A stretch of DNA of 64,000 bases from BOG-908 sp963848205. GTDB lineage: Bacteria > Pseudomonadota > Alphaproteobacteria > Acetobacterales > Acetobacteraceae. A program made the position numbers and the translations under genes. The stretch lies in NCBI GenBank assembly GCA_963848205.1, contig CAWKCV010000005.1:248001-312000 (forward strand), given 5' to 3'. Of this stretch, positions 1 to 7,601 are shown one piece after another. The notes beneath the pieces were generated by a model. The model was not told the origin of the DNA, searched no databases, and was given only the letters and a program-made list of their open reading frames with translations. Position 1 is the stretch's first letter. The number at the start of each line of letters is the position of its first letter.

Positions 1-1
1 G

Positions 2-157
2 GAACGTCACCCGCAGGTGGTGGTGCATGGCCACACGCCGACCGACAATCCCGAGGTGCGGCCCAACCGGATCGGGATCGACACCGGAGCGGCGCTCGGC
101 GGCCGGCTGACCTGCCTTGTGCTGGAGGAGAACAGACTGCGCTTTCTCACCGCCTGA
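2..157 (+). CDS. Metallophosphoesterase, C-terminal fragment
   Basis: Only the last 51 codons are in the window; the gene enters from the left edge and stops with TGA. The fragment reads HPQVVVHGHTPT near its start, the VHGHTP signature of PP-family calcineurin-like phosphoesterases (serine/threonine protein phosphatases and diadenosine tetraphosphatases). The closing part has the usual pattern of a conserved Asn, then IGIDTGAALGG, then a short beta strand. The His of the HGH motif is a metal ligand in this family. Substrate cannot be decided from the fragment. The gap of 127 bp to the next gene shows no recognisable element. Confidence 0.75.
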   Translation, partial: ERHPQVVVHGHTPTDNPEVRPNRIGIDTGAALGGRLTCLVLEENRLRFLTA

Positions 158-284
158 TCGTGCAGCGAGGACTTGGAGACCCGGCCACCGATACCGCCGT
201 GCCAGGAATTCGACTTTCCGCTACTCTGGTCGATGACACTATTGGCAAAAGTCGGCTTGCATCGCGCGCGGCCGACCGATAGGC

Positions 285-1673
285 ATGACCGCAATGAGCG
301 ACGAAACGTTACCGGCCATTGATGGCGAGCTTGCGGACGCCATACCGCGGCTGACCCGGGCGAGCGTTCTGGTCGTCGGCGATGCGATGCTCGACCGCTA
401 CGTGTACGGCAGCGTTGCGCGCATCAGCCCCGAAGCGCCCGTACCCGTGCTCTCTGTGGACCGCGAGCTTGCCTTGCCGGGCGGCGCGGGCAACGTGGTG
501 CGCAACCTCACCGCGCTGGGCGCCGCGGTCGCCTTCGTCTCGGTCCTGGGTGACGACCAGGCCGGATCGGACCTCACCGGCCTGATCGGCGGCCAGCCGA
601 ACGTGGAGCCCTGGCTGCTGGTGCAAGGCGGGCGTTGCACCACGGTCAAGACGCGCTTCATCGCCGGCGGCCAGCAATTGCTGCGTTCCGACCAGGAAGT
701 GACCGGCGCCATCCATCCCAAGCTCGCCGAGCGCATGCTGCGCATCGCCGGCGACGCGCTGGCGGCGACCTCGGTGACCGTGCTGTCCGACTACCGCAAG
801 GGCGTGCTCGGCGGCGACGTCGCGCGCCAGATCATCGAGGCGGCGCGCAATGCCGGCCGGATGACGATCGTGGACCCGCGCGGGCCCGATTTCGACCGTT
901 ACGCAGGCGCCGACGTGGCCGCACCCAGCCTGCGCGAACTGACCGCGGTGACCGGCATGAGCGTGGGCACCGACGAGCAGATTGCCGCTGCCGCGTCGTG
1001 GCTGCGCACCGCGCACGGGTTCGGCGCGGTCGTCGTCAAGCGCGGCGCGGACGGCCTGACGCTGGTGAGTGCCGAGACGGAACTGCATGTGCCCTCCGCG
1101 GTCAGCGAAGTGTTCGACCTTGCCGGCTCCGGCGACACGGTGATCTCCGCACTGGCGGCGAGCCTGGCCATCGGCTGCAAGCTTCCGGTGGCCGTGCGTC
1201 TGGCAAACCTGGCGCTCGGCGTCTCGGCCGGCCAACCGGGCATGGCAGTGGCGCAGGGCACCGACCTGCTGGCGATGCTGACACCGCAAGGACGCGCACT
1301 GCGCAAGATCGTGGCGACCGAAGTGGCCGTCGAGCAGGTGGACCGCTGGCGGCGCATGGGCTTGCGCACCGCGCTCATCACCGCCGCACCCGACCGGTTC
1401 AGCCGCGCCCGGCTCGATACCGCGCGTGCCGCCTGCGACCGGCTGGTGCTAGGGCTGGAACACCCGGCTTTGTCGGATCAGGACGACCGGATGAAGCGCA
1501 TTCTGGCCGAAGCCGCCGGCCTGGCAGCCGTCGACCTGATCTGCATCGTGCCCGAAGGCACGCATTTGGACACGCTACGCCAGCTCCGGCCCGATCTGCT
1601 GATCAACTCAGTGCCGCAACCCGACGCCGCCGAACTCGTCCGCGGCTGGGGCGGCGAGGTCGTCGCCGGCTAA
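285..1673 (+). CDS. HldE-like heptose 7-phosphate kinase with degenerate C-terminal adenylyltransferase domain
   Basis: This is a PfkB/ribokinase-fold sugar kinase of the RfaE/HldE family, which phosphorylates D-glycero-D-manno-heptose 7-phosphate at O1 for LPS inner core synthesis. The kinase half (about residues 20-335) shows RISPEAPVPVL, GGAGNVVRNL, VDPRG and a nucleotide/anion-hole motif AGSGDT that keeps the catalytic Asp (usual form GAGD). The C-terminal 125 residues still align with the HldE adenylyltransferase, for example ARAACDRLVLG, LAAVDLICIV, LRPDLLI and ELVRGWGGEV. However, the essential GxFDxxHxGH nucleotide-binding motif is replaced by ITAAPDRFSR, and the final STT segment is missing. 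The frame is intact, so this is not a simple frameshift. ATG at 285 is taken as start; ATG at 294 is possible. Kinase activity is plausible; adenylyl transfer is not. Confidence 0.85.
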   Translation: MTAMSDETLPAIDGELADAIPRLTRASVLVVGDAMLDRYVYGSVARISPEAPVPVLSVDRELALPGGAGNVVRNLTALGAAVAFVSVLGDDQAGSDLTGLIGGQPNVEPWLLVQGGRCTTVKTRFIAGGQQLLRSDQEVTGAIHPKLAERMLRIAGDALAATSVTVLSDYRKGVLGGDVARQIIEAARNAGRMTIVDPRGPDFDRYAGADVAAPSLRELTAVTGMSVGTDEQIAAAASWLRTAHGFGAVVVKRGADGLTLVSAETELHVPSAVSEVFDLAGSGDTVISALAASLAIGCKLPVAVRLANLALGVSAGQPGMAVAQGTDLLAMLTPQGRALRKIVATEVAVEQVDRWRRMGLRTALITAAPDRFSRARLDTARAACDRLVLGLEHPALSDQDDRMKRILAEAAGLAAVDLICIVPEGTHLDTLRQLRPDLLINSVPQPDAAELVRGWGGEVVAG

Positions 1674-1674
1674 A

Positions 1675-1715
1675 GTCGCAAAAGTCTTCTGGTTCAGAAA
1701 AAACGGCAATCTTTC
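1675..1715 (-). repeat. Degenerate arm of the dispersed stop-codon-associated repeat
   Basis: Between convergent hldE-like and mmcB genes. It reads gcaaaagtcttctggttc then agaaaaaacggcaatc, matching the reverse arm of the repeat family (CAAAAGTCTTTTGGTTC ... AGAAAAGAACTGC) with the central T-run deleted. Probably a decayed copy. Confidence 0.5.
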
Positions 1716-2171
1716 TTATTCGCAGGCTAGCGCGAACCGGTCCACCGGATCGATCACCGCCTCCAACCGGCAGGCCGCCAGGCTCGCAAACCGCTGCAGC
1801 AAAGCCCGCCGGCGCGCCGGCGCCATCGGATGGCGCGCAGGCTCGCGCAGCACGGCCGCCTCATGCCCGGCTGTCACGATCAGCCCTACATCGGCCGGTA
1901 ACAAAGCCTGCGGAAAATCGGCATCGACGGCAAAATACAGCGTGTCGGAGAAGTCGCGATACTCGGGCCACTTGCTGTCGGTAAGGAAATCGACCGCACC
2001 GGACTTCACCTCGATGCAGGCGAACTCGCCGTCGCGCCGCAGCGCCAGAATGTCGGCGCGCCGGCCGTTCGGCAGCGAGACTTCGTGCAAAGGTGCCCAG
2101 CCGAGGTCGCGGCACAAGCGTGCGGCTTGCCGGCGTATGGCGGCCGAGCGTTCCGGCAATGACAATTCCAT
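1716..2171 (-). CDS. mmcB: MmcB family DNA repair protein
   Basis: A 151-residue protein matching the MmcB-related (DUF1052) family, alphaproteobacterial proteins of the DNA-damage response with a PD-(D/E)XK nuclease-like fold. Visible landmarks are RRADILALRRDGEFACIEVK, where the Asp and the E-x-K pair fit the metal-binding core, followed by SGAVDFLTDSKWPEY and DTLYFAVDADFP, which are typical of the family. The open frame extends far upstream, but ATG at 2171 gives the family's usual length and leaves a 54-bp divergent promoter gap to the next gene. It converges on the hldE-like gene with 42 bp between stops. In Caulobacter MmcB acts with the ImuB/DnaE2 mutasome; no such genes are visible here. 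Confidence 0.85.
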   Translation of the reverse strand: MELSLPERSAAIRRQAARLCRDLGWAPLHEVSLPNGRRADILALRRDGEFACIEVKSGAVDFLTDSKWPEYRDFSDTLYFAVDADFPQALLPADVGLIVTAGHEAAVLREPARHPMAPARRRALLQRFASLAACRLEAVIDPVDRFALACE

Positions 2172-2225
2172 GCCAAAGCTTAGCGCAAGCGGCCATGGCC
2201 GAAAAGAACAGAAAGGGACCGCACT

Positions 2226-3422
2226 TTGTCCGCAGCCGCATCGCCGATCATCGCCGCCCCCGGCACCGCCCGGCAGGGCGAGATCTATCTGGGTGGCCTG
2301 AACCAGAACATGCCGCTGGTGCCCACGCAGCACGGCGCGCTCGAAGCGCGTGCCCGCGAGGCGATGTCGCCCGAAGCGTTCGCCTATGTCGCCGGCGGCG
2401 CCGGGCGCGAGGCGACGATGGCGGCCAATCTCGCGGCGTTCGACCGGGTGCGCATCCGGCCGCGGATGCTGCGCGATGTCGGCACGCGCGACCTCTCGAC
2501 GACCCTGCTGGGCCGCATCCGGCCGCATCCATTGCTGGTGGCGCCGATCGGCGTGCAGGAACTGGCCCATCCGGAGGGCGACCTCGCCACCGCGCGGGCG
2601 TGTGCGGCCGTGGGCGTGCCGATGATCGTCTCCAACCAGGCAAGTCATTCGATGGAGGCGATCGCGCAAGCAGGGCAGGGCGGCGAACGCTGGTTCCAGC
2701 TCTACTGGGGCAAATCCGACGCGCTGGTCGCCAGCCTGGTGCGCCGGGCCGAAGCGTGCGGCTGCACCGCGCTGGTGGTGACGCTGGATACGGCACTGCT
2801 CGGCTGGCGCTGCCGCGATCTCGATCTTGCCTCGCTGCCGTTCCTGCACGGGCGCGGCATCGCGCAATACACCTCCGACCCGGTGTTCCAATCCATGCTC
2901 GGCGAGCGCGCCAGCGACATGCACGCGGCGAGCCTGCTGTTCATGACGACCTATTCCAACCCGACCATTACCTGGGACCGGCTGAGCTTCCTGCGCCAGC
3001 ATACGACTTTGCCCATCGTGCTGAAGGGCATCAACCATCCCGACGATGCCGAACTTGCCATCGCGCACGGCATGGACGGCATCATCGTCTCCAACCATGG
3101 CGGCCGGCAGATCGACGGCGCGATGGCTGCACTCGACGCCCTGGCCGATGTGGCCGCCAGCGTGCGCGGCCGCATTCCGGTGCTGTTCGACAGCGGCATC
3201 CGCAGCGGCGCCGACGTGTTCAAGGCGCTGGCGCTGGGAGCCGCTTCGGTGCTGGTCGGGCGGCCGTATGTCTATGGGCTGGCGGTGGCGGGCGAAGCGG
3301 GCGTGGCGGAGGTGCTGCGCAACATGCTGGCGGAACTGGATTTGACGATGGGGTTGGCGGGGTGTCGTGACGTGGCTGGCATCGACGGGGAGGCGGTAAG
3401 GAAGGAAGCAGTCCTTTTTTGA
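2226..3422 (+). CDS. FMN-dependent alpha-hydroxy-acid oxidase (lactate oxidase/monooxygenase-like)
   Basis: A (beta/alpha)8 flavoenzyme that oxidises an L-2-hydroxyacid such as lactate to the 2-keto acid. Family landmarks in order: YVAGGAGREATMAAN near residue 55, substrate-binding region PLLVAPIGVQELAHPEGD, WFQLYWG, VVTLDTALLGWR, the FMN lysine in IVLKGI, and the active-site His/Arg in VSNHGGRQIDG, then FDSGIRSG and LGAASVLVGRP. The WFQLYWGK form resembles lactate 2-monooxygenase-type members, so the exact substrate is open. Translation probably starts at TTG 2226, 7 nt behind AAGGG. The natural C-terminus is overwritten: the last codons (RKEAVLF) and the TGA stop lie inside a dispersed repeat element. 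Confidence 0.85.
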   Translation: MSAAASPIIAAPGTARQGEIYLGGLNQNMPLVPTQHGALEARAREAMSPEAFAYVAGGAGREATMAANLAAFDRVRIRPRMLRDVGTRDLSTTLLGRIRPHPLLVAPIGVQELAHPEGDLATARACAAVGVPMIVSNQASHSMEAIAQAGQGGERWFQLYWGKSDALVASLVRRAEACGCTALVVTLDTALLGWRCRDLDLASLPFLHGRGIAQYTSDPVFQSMLGERASDMHAASLLFMTTYSNPTITWDRLSFLRQHTTLPIVLKGINHPDDAELAIAHGMDGIIVSNHGGRQIDGAMAALDALADVAASVRGRIPVLFDSGIRSGADVFKALALGAASVLVGRPYVYGLAVAGEAGVAEVLRNMLAELDLTMGLAGCRDVAGIDGEAVRKEAVLF

Positions 3423-3443
3423 AAAAAGGACCCAAAAACTTCT
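3398..3443 (+). repeat. Dispersed repeat, single forward arm
   Basis: Reads aaggaaggaagcagtcc, then a T6 run, gaaaaaaggacc and caaaaacttctgg. The stem AGTCC-T-run pairs with A-run-GGACC. The TGA stop of the hydroxyacid oxidase (3420-3422) lies inside the arm. It sits in the convergent gap to the DUF1330 gene. Confidence 0.85.
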
Positions 3444-3449
3444 GGATCT

Positions 3450-3749
3450 TCAAGAAGAGGCTGGGACGCCTTCCGTTAAGATGACCCGGTATTCGGCGCC
3501 GCGGACGCGGTGCGCTTTGGCCGCCTGATACGCCGCGCTGTTGTACCAGGCGCGGGCTGCGTCCATGGTCGGAAATTCGAGCGTCACCACGCCGTCCGTA
3601 TGCGCGCCCTCAAGCGTCTCGGACGCACCGTAGAACGTGTGGACCTTGACCTCGTGCCCGGCCAGCGTCCCGCCCGCCAGACCATTATAGACATCCAACT
3701 CCGCCTGATCGACCACCTTATCCTTGGTAAAAATCAAATAAGCCGCCAC
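3450..3749 (-). CDS. DUF1330 domain protein
   Basis: A 99-residue protein that is almost entirely one DUF1330 domain, a ferredoxin-like dimeric alpha/beta-barrel fold. Landmarks: N-terminal AAYLIFTKDKVVDQAELDVY, then VKVHTFYGASETLEG, VVTLEFPTMDAARAWYNSAAYQ and a final beta strand. The order matches family members, which are typically 95-100 residues. No catalytic function is established for the family. It converges on the hydroxyacid oxidase and is followed upstream by folE on the same strand, separated by a repeat arm. Confidence 0.85.
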   Translation of the reverse strand: MAAYLIFTKDKVVDQAELDVYNGLAGGTLAGHEVKVHTFYGASETLEGAHTDGVVTLEFPTMDAARAWYNSAAYQAAKAHRVRGAEYRVILTEGVPASS

Positions 3750-3774
3750 CGGAACCCCCTAAACCAAACAGTCA

Positions 3775-3822
3775 AACGTCTTTTAGTTCTTTTCTTCAGA
3801 AAAGAACTGCCTTCCTTGCTTC
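3775..3822 (-). repeat. Dispersed repeat, single reverse arm (GTTC variant)
   Basis: Contains a perfect 11-bp stem: AGTTCTTTTCT, TC, AGAAAAGAACT at 3785-3808, followed by GCCTTCCTTGCTT. It ends exactly at the folE stop codon, so on the minus strand it lies immediately 3' of folE and could act as its terminator. Confidence 0.85.
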
Positions 3823-4502
3823 TAAGCCTCCACACCTCCCGGCGACCGATTACCCACCATCGCCAGCAACTCCCGCCGTGTGGAAGGATCGTCCCGAAAA
3901 GCCCCCAGCATGCGGCTGGTCACCATGCTCACACCGGTTTTGTGCACGCCGCGCGTCGTCATGCATTCATGCGCCGCTTCGATGATCACCGCGGTGCCGC
4001 GCGGTTGCAGAACCTCGTTGATGGTATTGCAGATCTGCGCAGTCAGCTTTTCCTGTATCTGCAGGCGGTGCGCATAGGCATCGACCACGCGCGCAAGTTT
4101 GGAGATGCCCACCACGCGCCGGTTGGGCAGATAGGCGACATGCGCGCGGCCGATGATCGGCACCATGTGGTGCTCGCAATGGCTCTCCATCCTTATATCG
4201 CGCAGCAGAACGATCTCGTCGTAACCTTCGACTTCCTCGAACGTGCGCTCCAGCATAGCCACAGGGTCTTCGTCGTAGCCGCGGAAGAACTCAAGGTAGG
4301 ATTTCGCGACGCGGCTCGGCGTGTCGAGCAGCCCTTCACGCATGGGGTCGTCGCCGGCCCAGCGGATCAGGGTGCGGATGGCGTCTTCGGCATCCTCCCT
4401 GCTCGGCTTGGGCTGGCTTTGCAGCGCGTGGTTCGGGGTGGGCGATGTGGGAAGGTTCAAGATCGAGGCCGTTCCAGAAATGAATTCGTTCTCTTGGCGC
4501 AC
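3822..4502 (-). CDS. folE: GTP cyclohydrolase I (type IA)
   Basis: Converts GTP to 7,8-dihydroneopterin triphosphate, the first step of folate and pterin synthesis. The zinc and active-site signature is clear: SHCEHHMVPIIGRAHVAYLP (the Cys and His of CEHH), KLARVVDAYAHRLQIQEKLT, then the second Cys/His in AAHECMTTRGV. The C-terminal MVTSRMLGAFRDDPSTRREL is typical. The core of about 185 residues is full length. The start is uncertain: no ATG precedes the conserved region, so GTG at 4502 (226 residues) or a TTG near 4463 are the candidates. It follows apaG by 44 bp on the same strand, probably as the end of a metZ-apaG-folE transcript. Confidence 0.93.
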   Translation of the reverse strand: MRQENEFISGTASILNLPTSPTPNHALQSQPKPSREDAEDAIRTLIRWAGDDPMREGLLDTPSRVAKSYLEFFRGYDEDPVAMLERTFEEVEGYDEIVLLRDIRMESHCEHHMVPIIGRAHVAYLPNRRVVGISKLARVVDAYAHRLQIQEKLTAQICNTINEVLQPRGTAVIIEAAHECMTTRGVHKTGVSMVTSRMLGAFRDDPSTRRELLAMVGNRSPGGVEA

Positions 4503-4546
4503 GCAGGCATTTGGGGGCGGCAGGAAACTGCACAACCCGCCGGCGT

Positions 4547-5002
4547 TCAGTGCAGCCGGCCAGGCTGGTGCGGGCTGTCCAGGCTGAACGCGGGAATGGC
4601 GACGTCGAACGCCCCGCCGGCCGCATCGTCGCCGGCCATGGCCTGCGCCACCGCCGGGCCCTCGCCATGCGCCATCATATGATACCAGCCGACCATGAAG
4701 CCCGAGGGCGTCTCGAGCGGCGTGCCGGAGGTGTATTCGAACGCCTCGCCGGGCTCGAGCACCGGCTGTTCGCCCACCACGCCGTCGCCCTCCACGCGGA
4801 AGGTGCGGCCGGTGGCGTCGGTGATCTCCCAGGTGCGGCGCAGCAACTGCACCGTCTGTGTGCCGTGATTCTCGATGACGATCCGGTAGGCCCACACGTA
4901 GCGGTGCGATTCCGGGACCGACTGGTCTTCGAGATAGAACGAGGCCACGCGCACCTTGATGCCGCGTGTGGTGGCCGCGTATTCGCGCACGTCGTTCGCC
5001 AT
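4547..5002 (-). CDS. apaG: ApaG family protein (Co2+/Mg2+ efflux-associated)
   Basis: A single FnIII-like beta-sandwich protein of 151 residues. It carries the ApaG pattern: VASFYLEDQS, YVWAYRIVIENHG, VQLLRRTWEITDATG, VEGDGVVGEQPVLEPGEAFE and YTSGTPLETPSGFMVGWY. About 25 extra residues at the C-terminus (TGGAFD-type tail) make it slightly longer than the usual 125. The biochemical role of ApaG is unsettled; mutants affect cobalt sensitivity in Salmonella. ATG at 5002 lies 7 bp after the metZ stop, so the two are likely co-transcribed. Confidence 0.88.
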   Translation of the reverse strand: MANDVREYAATTRGIKVRVASFYLEDQSVPESHRYVWAYRIVIENHGTQTVQLLRRTWEITDATGRTFRVEGDGVVGEQPVLEPGEAFEYTSGTPLETPSGFMVGWYHMMAHGEGPAVAQAMAGDDAAGGAFDVAIPAFSLDSPHQPGRLH

Positions 5003-5009
5003 CGCCCGC

Positions 5010-6200
5010 CTACTCCGCCGCCGCGCGCAGGGTGGCCGCTTGCAGCCCCGCCTGAATGTCGTCCGCCAGGTCGGCCGGGTCTTCAAGGCCCACCGAGAGC
5101 CGGATCACGCCGTCGGTGATGCCGAGCCGGGCGCGTTCCTCGGCGCCGATCCGCATATGCGTCGTCGTCGCGGGATGGGTGACCATGCTGCGCGCATCGC
5201 CCAGATTGTTGCTGATCGCGACCATGCGCAGCGCATTGCAGAAGCGGAACGCCGCCGCCTTGCCGCCGGCCAGCTCGAAGGTCACGAGCGTGCCGCCGGC
5301 GCTCATCTGCCGCATCGCCAGCGCGTGCTGCGGATGGTCGGCGCGCGCCGGATACCACACGCGGCTCACCGCTTGCGAGGCCGCCAGCAGATCGGCCAGC
5401 GTCGCCGCGCGCGCACACATCGCCTCCACGCGCAGGCTCATCGTCTCCATGCCCTTCAGCAGCGTCCAGGCGTTGAACGGGGAGAGCGCCGGACCGGTAT
5501 TGCGCACGAATGGCTGCAACACGTCCTCGATCCATTTCTGCCGGCCGAGCACCGCACCGCCCAGCACACGCCCCTGGCCGTCGATATGCTTGGTCGCCGA
5601 ATACACCACCACGTCCGCCCCATGCTCCAGCGGCCGCTGCAGAAGCGGGGTGGCGAACACATTGTCGACCACCACGATCGCACCCGCCGCATGGGCCAGC
5701 TCGGCTACGCCGGCGAGGTCCACGATCTCCAGCATCGGGTTGGACGGCGTCTCGATCAGCACCAGTTGCGCCGGCCGGCTGAGCGCGCAGCGCCAGGCAT
5801 CCATGTCGCCGGCATCGACGAATTCGTGGTCGATGCCGAACCTGGGCAACAACGTGGAGACGATCCAATGGCAACTGCCGAACAACGCGCGGCTGGCCAC
5901 GACGCGATCGCCGGTGCGCAGATGAGCCAGCATCGACGCGTTGACGGCCGCCATGCCGGTGGCCGTCGCCCGGCACGCCTCGGCACCTTCGAGCAGCGCC
6001 ATGCGTGCTTCGAACGCGGCCACCGTCGGGTTGCCGAAGCGCGAATACTGGTAGTGGGTCTGGGTGCCGGCGAACGTGGCCTCGGCCTGCTCGGCATCGT
6101 CATAGACAAAGCCGCTGGTGAGGAAGAGCGCCTCGCTGGTTTCGCCGTGCTCGGTGCGGGAGATGCCGCCGTGCAGGAGGGTGGTGGCGGGTTTTGGCAT
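5010..6200 (-). CDS. metZ: O-succinylhomoserine sulfhydrylase (PLP)
   Basis: A trans-sulfuration PLP enzyme of 396 residues, making homocysteine directly from O-succinylhomoserine and sulfide. Seen: YQYSRFGNPTVAAFE, GMAAVNASMLAHL, SRALFGSCHWI, ETPSNPMLEIVD, VVDNVFATPLLQRPLEHGAD, and the PLP lysine in SATKHIDGQGRVLGGAVLG. The SATKHIDGQG wording is characteristic of MetZ rather than MetB/MetC. The C-terminus has ISNNLGDARSMVTHPATTTH and RLSVGLEDPADL. The start ATG at 6200 was chosen by homology, although the frame remains open upstream through a repeat. It heads metZ-apaG-folE. No SAM riboswitch was recognised upstream. Confidence 0.9.
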   Translation of the reverse strand: MPKPATTLLHGGISRTEHGETSEALFLTSGFVYDDAEQAEATFAGTQTHYQYSRFGNPTVAAFEARMALLEGAEACRATATGMAAVNASMLAHLRTGDRVVASRALFGSCHWIVSTLLPRFGIDHEFVDAGDMDAWRCALSRPAQLVLIETPSNPMLEIVDLAGVAELAHAAGAIVVVDNVFATPLLQRPLEHGADVVVYSATKHIDGQGRVLGGAVLGRQKWIEDVLQPFVRNTGPALSPFNAWTLLKGMETMSLRVEAMCARAATLADLLAASQAVSRVWYPARADHPQHALAMRQMSAGGTLVTFELAGGKAAAFRFCNALRMVAISNNLGDARSMVTHPATTTHMRIGAEERARLGITDGVIRLSVGLEDPADLADDIQAGLQAATLRAAAE

Positions 6201-6216
6201 TCGCGGACATCCAGGG

Positions 6217-6263
6217 AGGAAGGAAGCAGTCCTTTTATGGAGAAAAGGACCAAAGAACTTTTG
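6217..6263 (+). repeat. Dispersed repeat, single forward arm
   Basis: gaggaaggaagcagtcc, cttttatggagaaaaggacc and aaagaacttttg. Unlike most copies it lies 5' of a gene (metZ, minus strand) and upstream of the tRNA-Gly gene rather than at a stop codon. Confidence 0.8.
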
Positions 6264-6313
6264 CTCCTTGGAGTTTTGCCAAGGGAGGGACGCTCCTGCT
6301 AGGTTTGATGGGC

Positions 6314-6387
6314 GCGGGTGTAGTTCAATGGTAGAACGGCAGCTTCCCAAGCTGCATACAGGGGTTCGATTCCCCTCACCCGCTCCA
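6314..6387 (+). tRNA. tRNA-Gly (CCC)
   Basis: A 74-nt cloverleaf. Acceptor GCGGGTG pairs with CACCCGC; the D arm contains AGTTCAATGGTAGAAC; the anticodon stem GCAGC/GCTGC encloses loop TTCCCAA with anticodon CCC; the T arm is GGGGTTCGATTCCCC. Discriminator T and an encoded CCA end at 6387. Confidence 0.97.
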
Positions 6388-6450
6388 CCTCGCCCGGCAA
6401 CCCTTCGCCCGCACGCCACGTTGCGGCTGCTCTTCAATTCGAGGAGCAGT

Positions 6451-6660
6451 ATGATGGCCCAGGGTGATAGCGACAACTCGCCGATCAACGTGACGCATGT
6501 GCTGAAGGGAATCGACTTTCCCGCCAGCCGCGACGATCTGCTGGCGCATGCCAGGAAGAACCATGCCGACAAGCATGTGCTCGAGGAAATCGGCAACATG
6601 CCCGAGCAGGACTACACGACCATGGCGGACGTCATGAAGGGCTTCGGCCAAAGCCACTGA
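6451..6660 (+). CDS. DUF2795 domain protein
   Basis: A 69-residue acidic-basic protein with the DUF2795 pattern: INVTHVLKGIDFPASRDDLL, AHARKNHADKHVLEEIGNMP and DYTTMADVMKGFG. These are small helical proteins found in many bacteria with no established function. ATG 6451 follows a strong GAGGAG. It is followed 15 bp later by another small gene on the same strand; the two are likely co-expressed. Confidence 0.8.
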   Translation: MMAQGDSDNSPINVTHVLKGIDFPASRDDLLAHARKNHADKHVLEEIGNMPEQDYTTMADVMKGFGQSH

Positions 6661-6675
6661 ACGGGAGCACGCGCG

Positions 6676-6894
6676 ATGTCCGAAAAGCCGAAGACCGAGG
6701 ATCATTACGACGAGGCACGCGATCTCGCCGAAGCCGCTCTGGACCAGTATGCCAAGGGCCACCCCAGGACGGGCGACAAGCTGGCGCAGGAAGCGGTGAA
6801 AACCGACCGCCACGCGGTGGAAGACCTCGTCGAGGAGTTGGGCGACGAGCCGGCCGAGGCGGGTTCACCGGCAACCACGGGCGAAGCCGACTGA
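6676..6894 (+). CDS. Small acidic hypothetical protein
   Basis: 72 residues, no recognised family. It is predicted mostly helical and rich in Asp/Glu/Lys (DHYDEARDLAEAALDQYAKG, KTDRHAVEDLVEELGDE), with a Gly/Thr-rich tail. It has no signal peptide or membrane segment. GGGAG stands 9 bp before the ATG. Its adjacency to the DUF2795 gene supports a real gene. Confidence 0.6.
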   Translation: MSEKPKTEDHYDEARDLAEAALDQYAKGHPRTGDKLAQEAVKTDRHAVEDLVEELGDEPAEAGSPATTGEAD

Positions 6895-6927
6895 CATAGC
6901 GCTGCCAAGCCGTGCTAACGTTGCGCG

Positions 6928-7524
6928 ATGAAACGGAACTGGCGGCCGGTCATCTCCTGCATGGCGGCGCTCTCCGTCTCCCCGGCGACGGTCGAGACGG
7001 TGGTGCTGATGAGGCACGCGGAAAAGCCGGCGGCCGGGCTCGGCCAATTGGACTGCCAGGGCCTCAATCGGGCGTTGGCGCTGCCGGCGGTGCTGAAGCG
7101 CCGGTTCGGCCGGCCGGACATGCTGTTCGCGCCTGATCCTGCCGCGACAAAGCCGGACGGCGCCGGCGCTTACGACTACGTTCGGCCGCTGGCGACGATC
7201 GAGCCGGCGGCCATCGCTTTCGGGCTGCCGGTGGACGCCAGCATCGCCTGGCGCGACATTGCCGGGTTGGAAAAGCGGCTGTCCGACCCTGCATTGCGCA
7301 ATGCCACGGTCGTAGTCGCGTGGGAGCACAAGCAGGTAGTGGCCCTGGCGCGATCGCTGAGCGCCCATAGCGGCGGCGACCCGGCGGTTGTGCCCGATTG
7401 GGACAAGGCCGATTTCGACGGGCTATACGTGTTGCGCATCGCCCGTGGTCCGGCCGGCAGCCACACCGGCTTCCGGCGCGAGCGCGAGGGTCTGGATGGG
7501 CAGCCGACCGCCTGCCCGGGATAA
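6928..7524 (+). CDS. Histidine phosphatase superfamily protein
   Basis: 198 residues. The catalytic motif of the phosphoglycerate-mutase-like superfamily, ETVVLMRHAEKP, places the phospho-accepting His at about residue 32. A second His (AWEHKQVVALA) is in the expected distal position. PDMLFAPDPAATKPDGAG and YDYVRPLATIEP resemble bacterial secreted or cytosolic members annotated only as histidine phosphatase family. The N-terminus (MKRNWRPVISCMAALSVSPA) could be a weak export signal but lacks a clear hydrophobic core. The substrate is unknown. Confidence 0.75.
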   Translation: MKRNWRPVISCMAALSVSPATVETVVLMRHAEKPAAGLGQLDCQGLNRALALPAVLKRRFGRPDMLFAPDPAATKPDGAGAYDYVRPLATIEPAAIAFGLPVDASIAWRDIAGLEKRLSDPALRNATVVVAWEHKQVVALARSLSAHSGGDPAVVPDWDKADFDGLYVLRIARGPAGSHTGFRREREGLDGQPTACPG

Positions 7525-7601
7525 CCATGATGCGAGGCCGCGCAAAACCAGCAGCAAAGCCGCGCCGGCTGGCGTATAGGCGCGCGGAACAGGAGGTTCG
7601 T

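Noticed and set aside
1290..1673. Frameshift as the cause of the odd HldE C-terminus
   Set aside because: Other frames give no GxFDxxHxGH or STT motif, and the annotated frame keeps matching conserved positions up to the stop, so degeneration in frame is more likely.
6201..6313. SAM riboswitch upstream of metZ
   Set aside because: The leader consists mainly of a dispersed-repeat arm, and I could not fit SAM-I or SAM-II pairing. A covariance search of this interval would be decisive.
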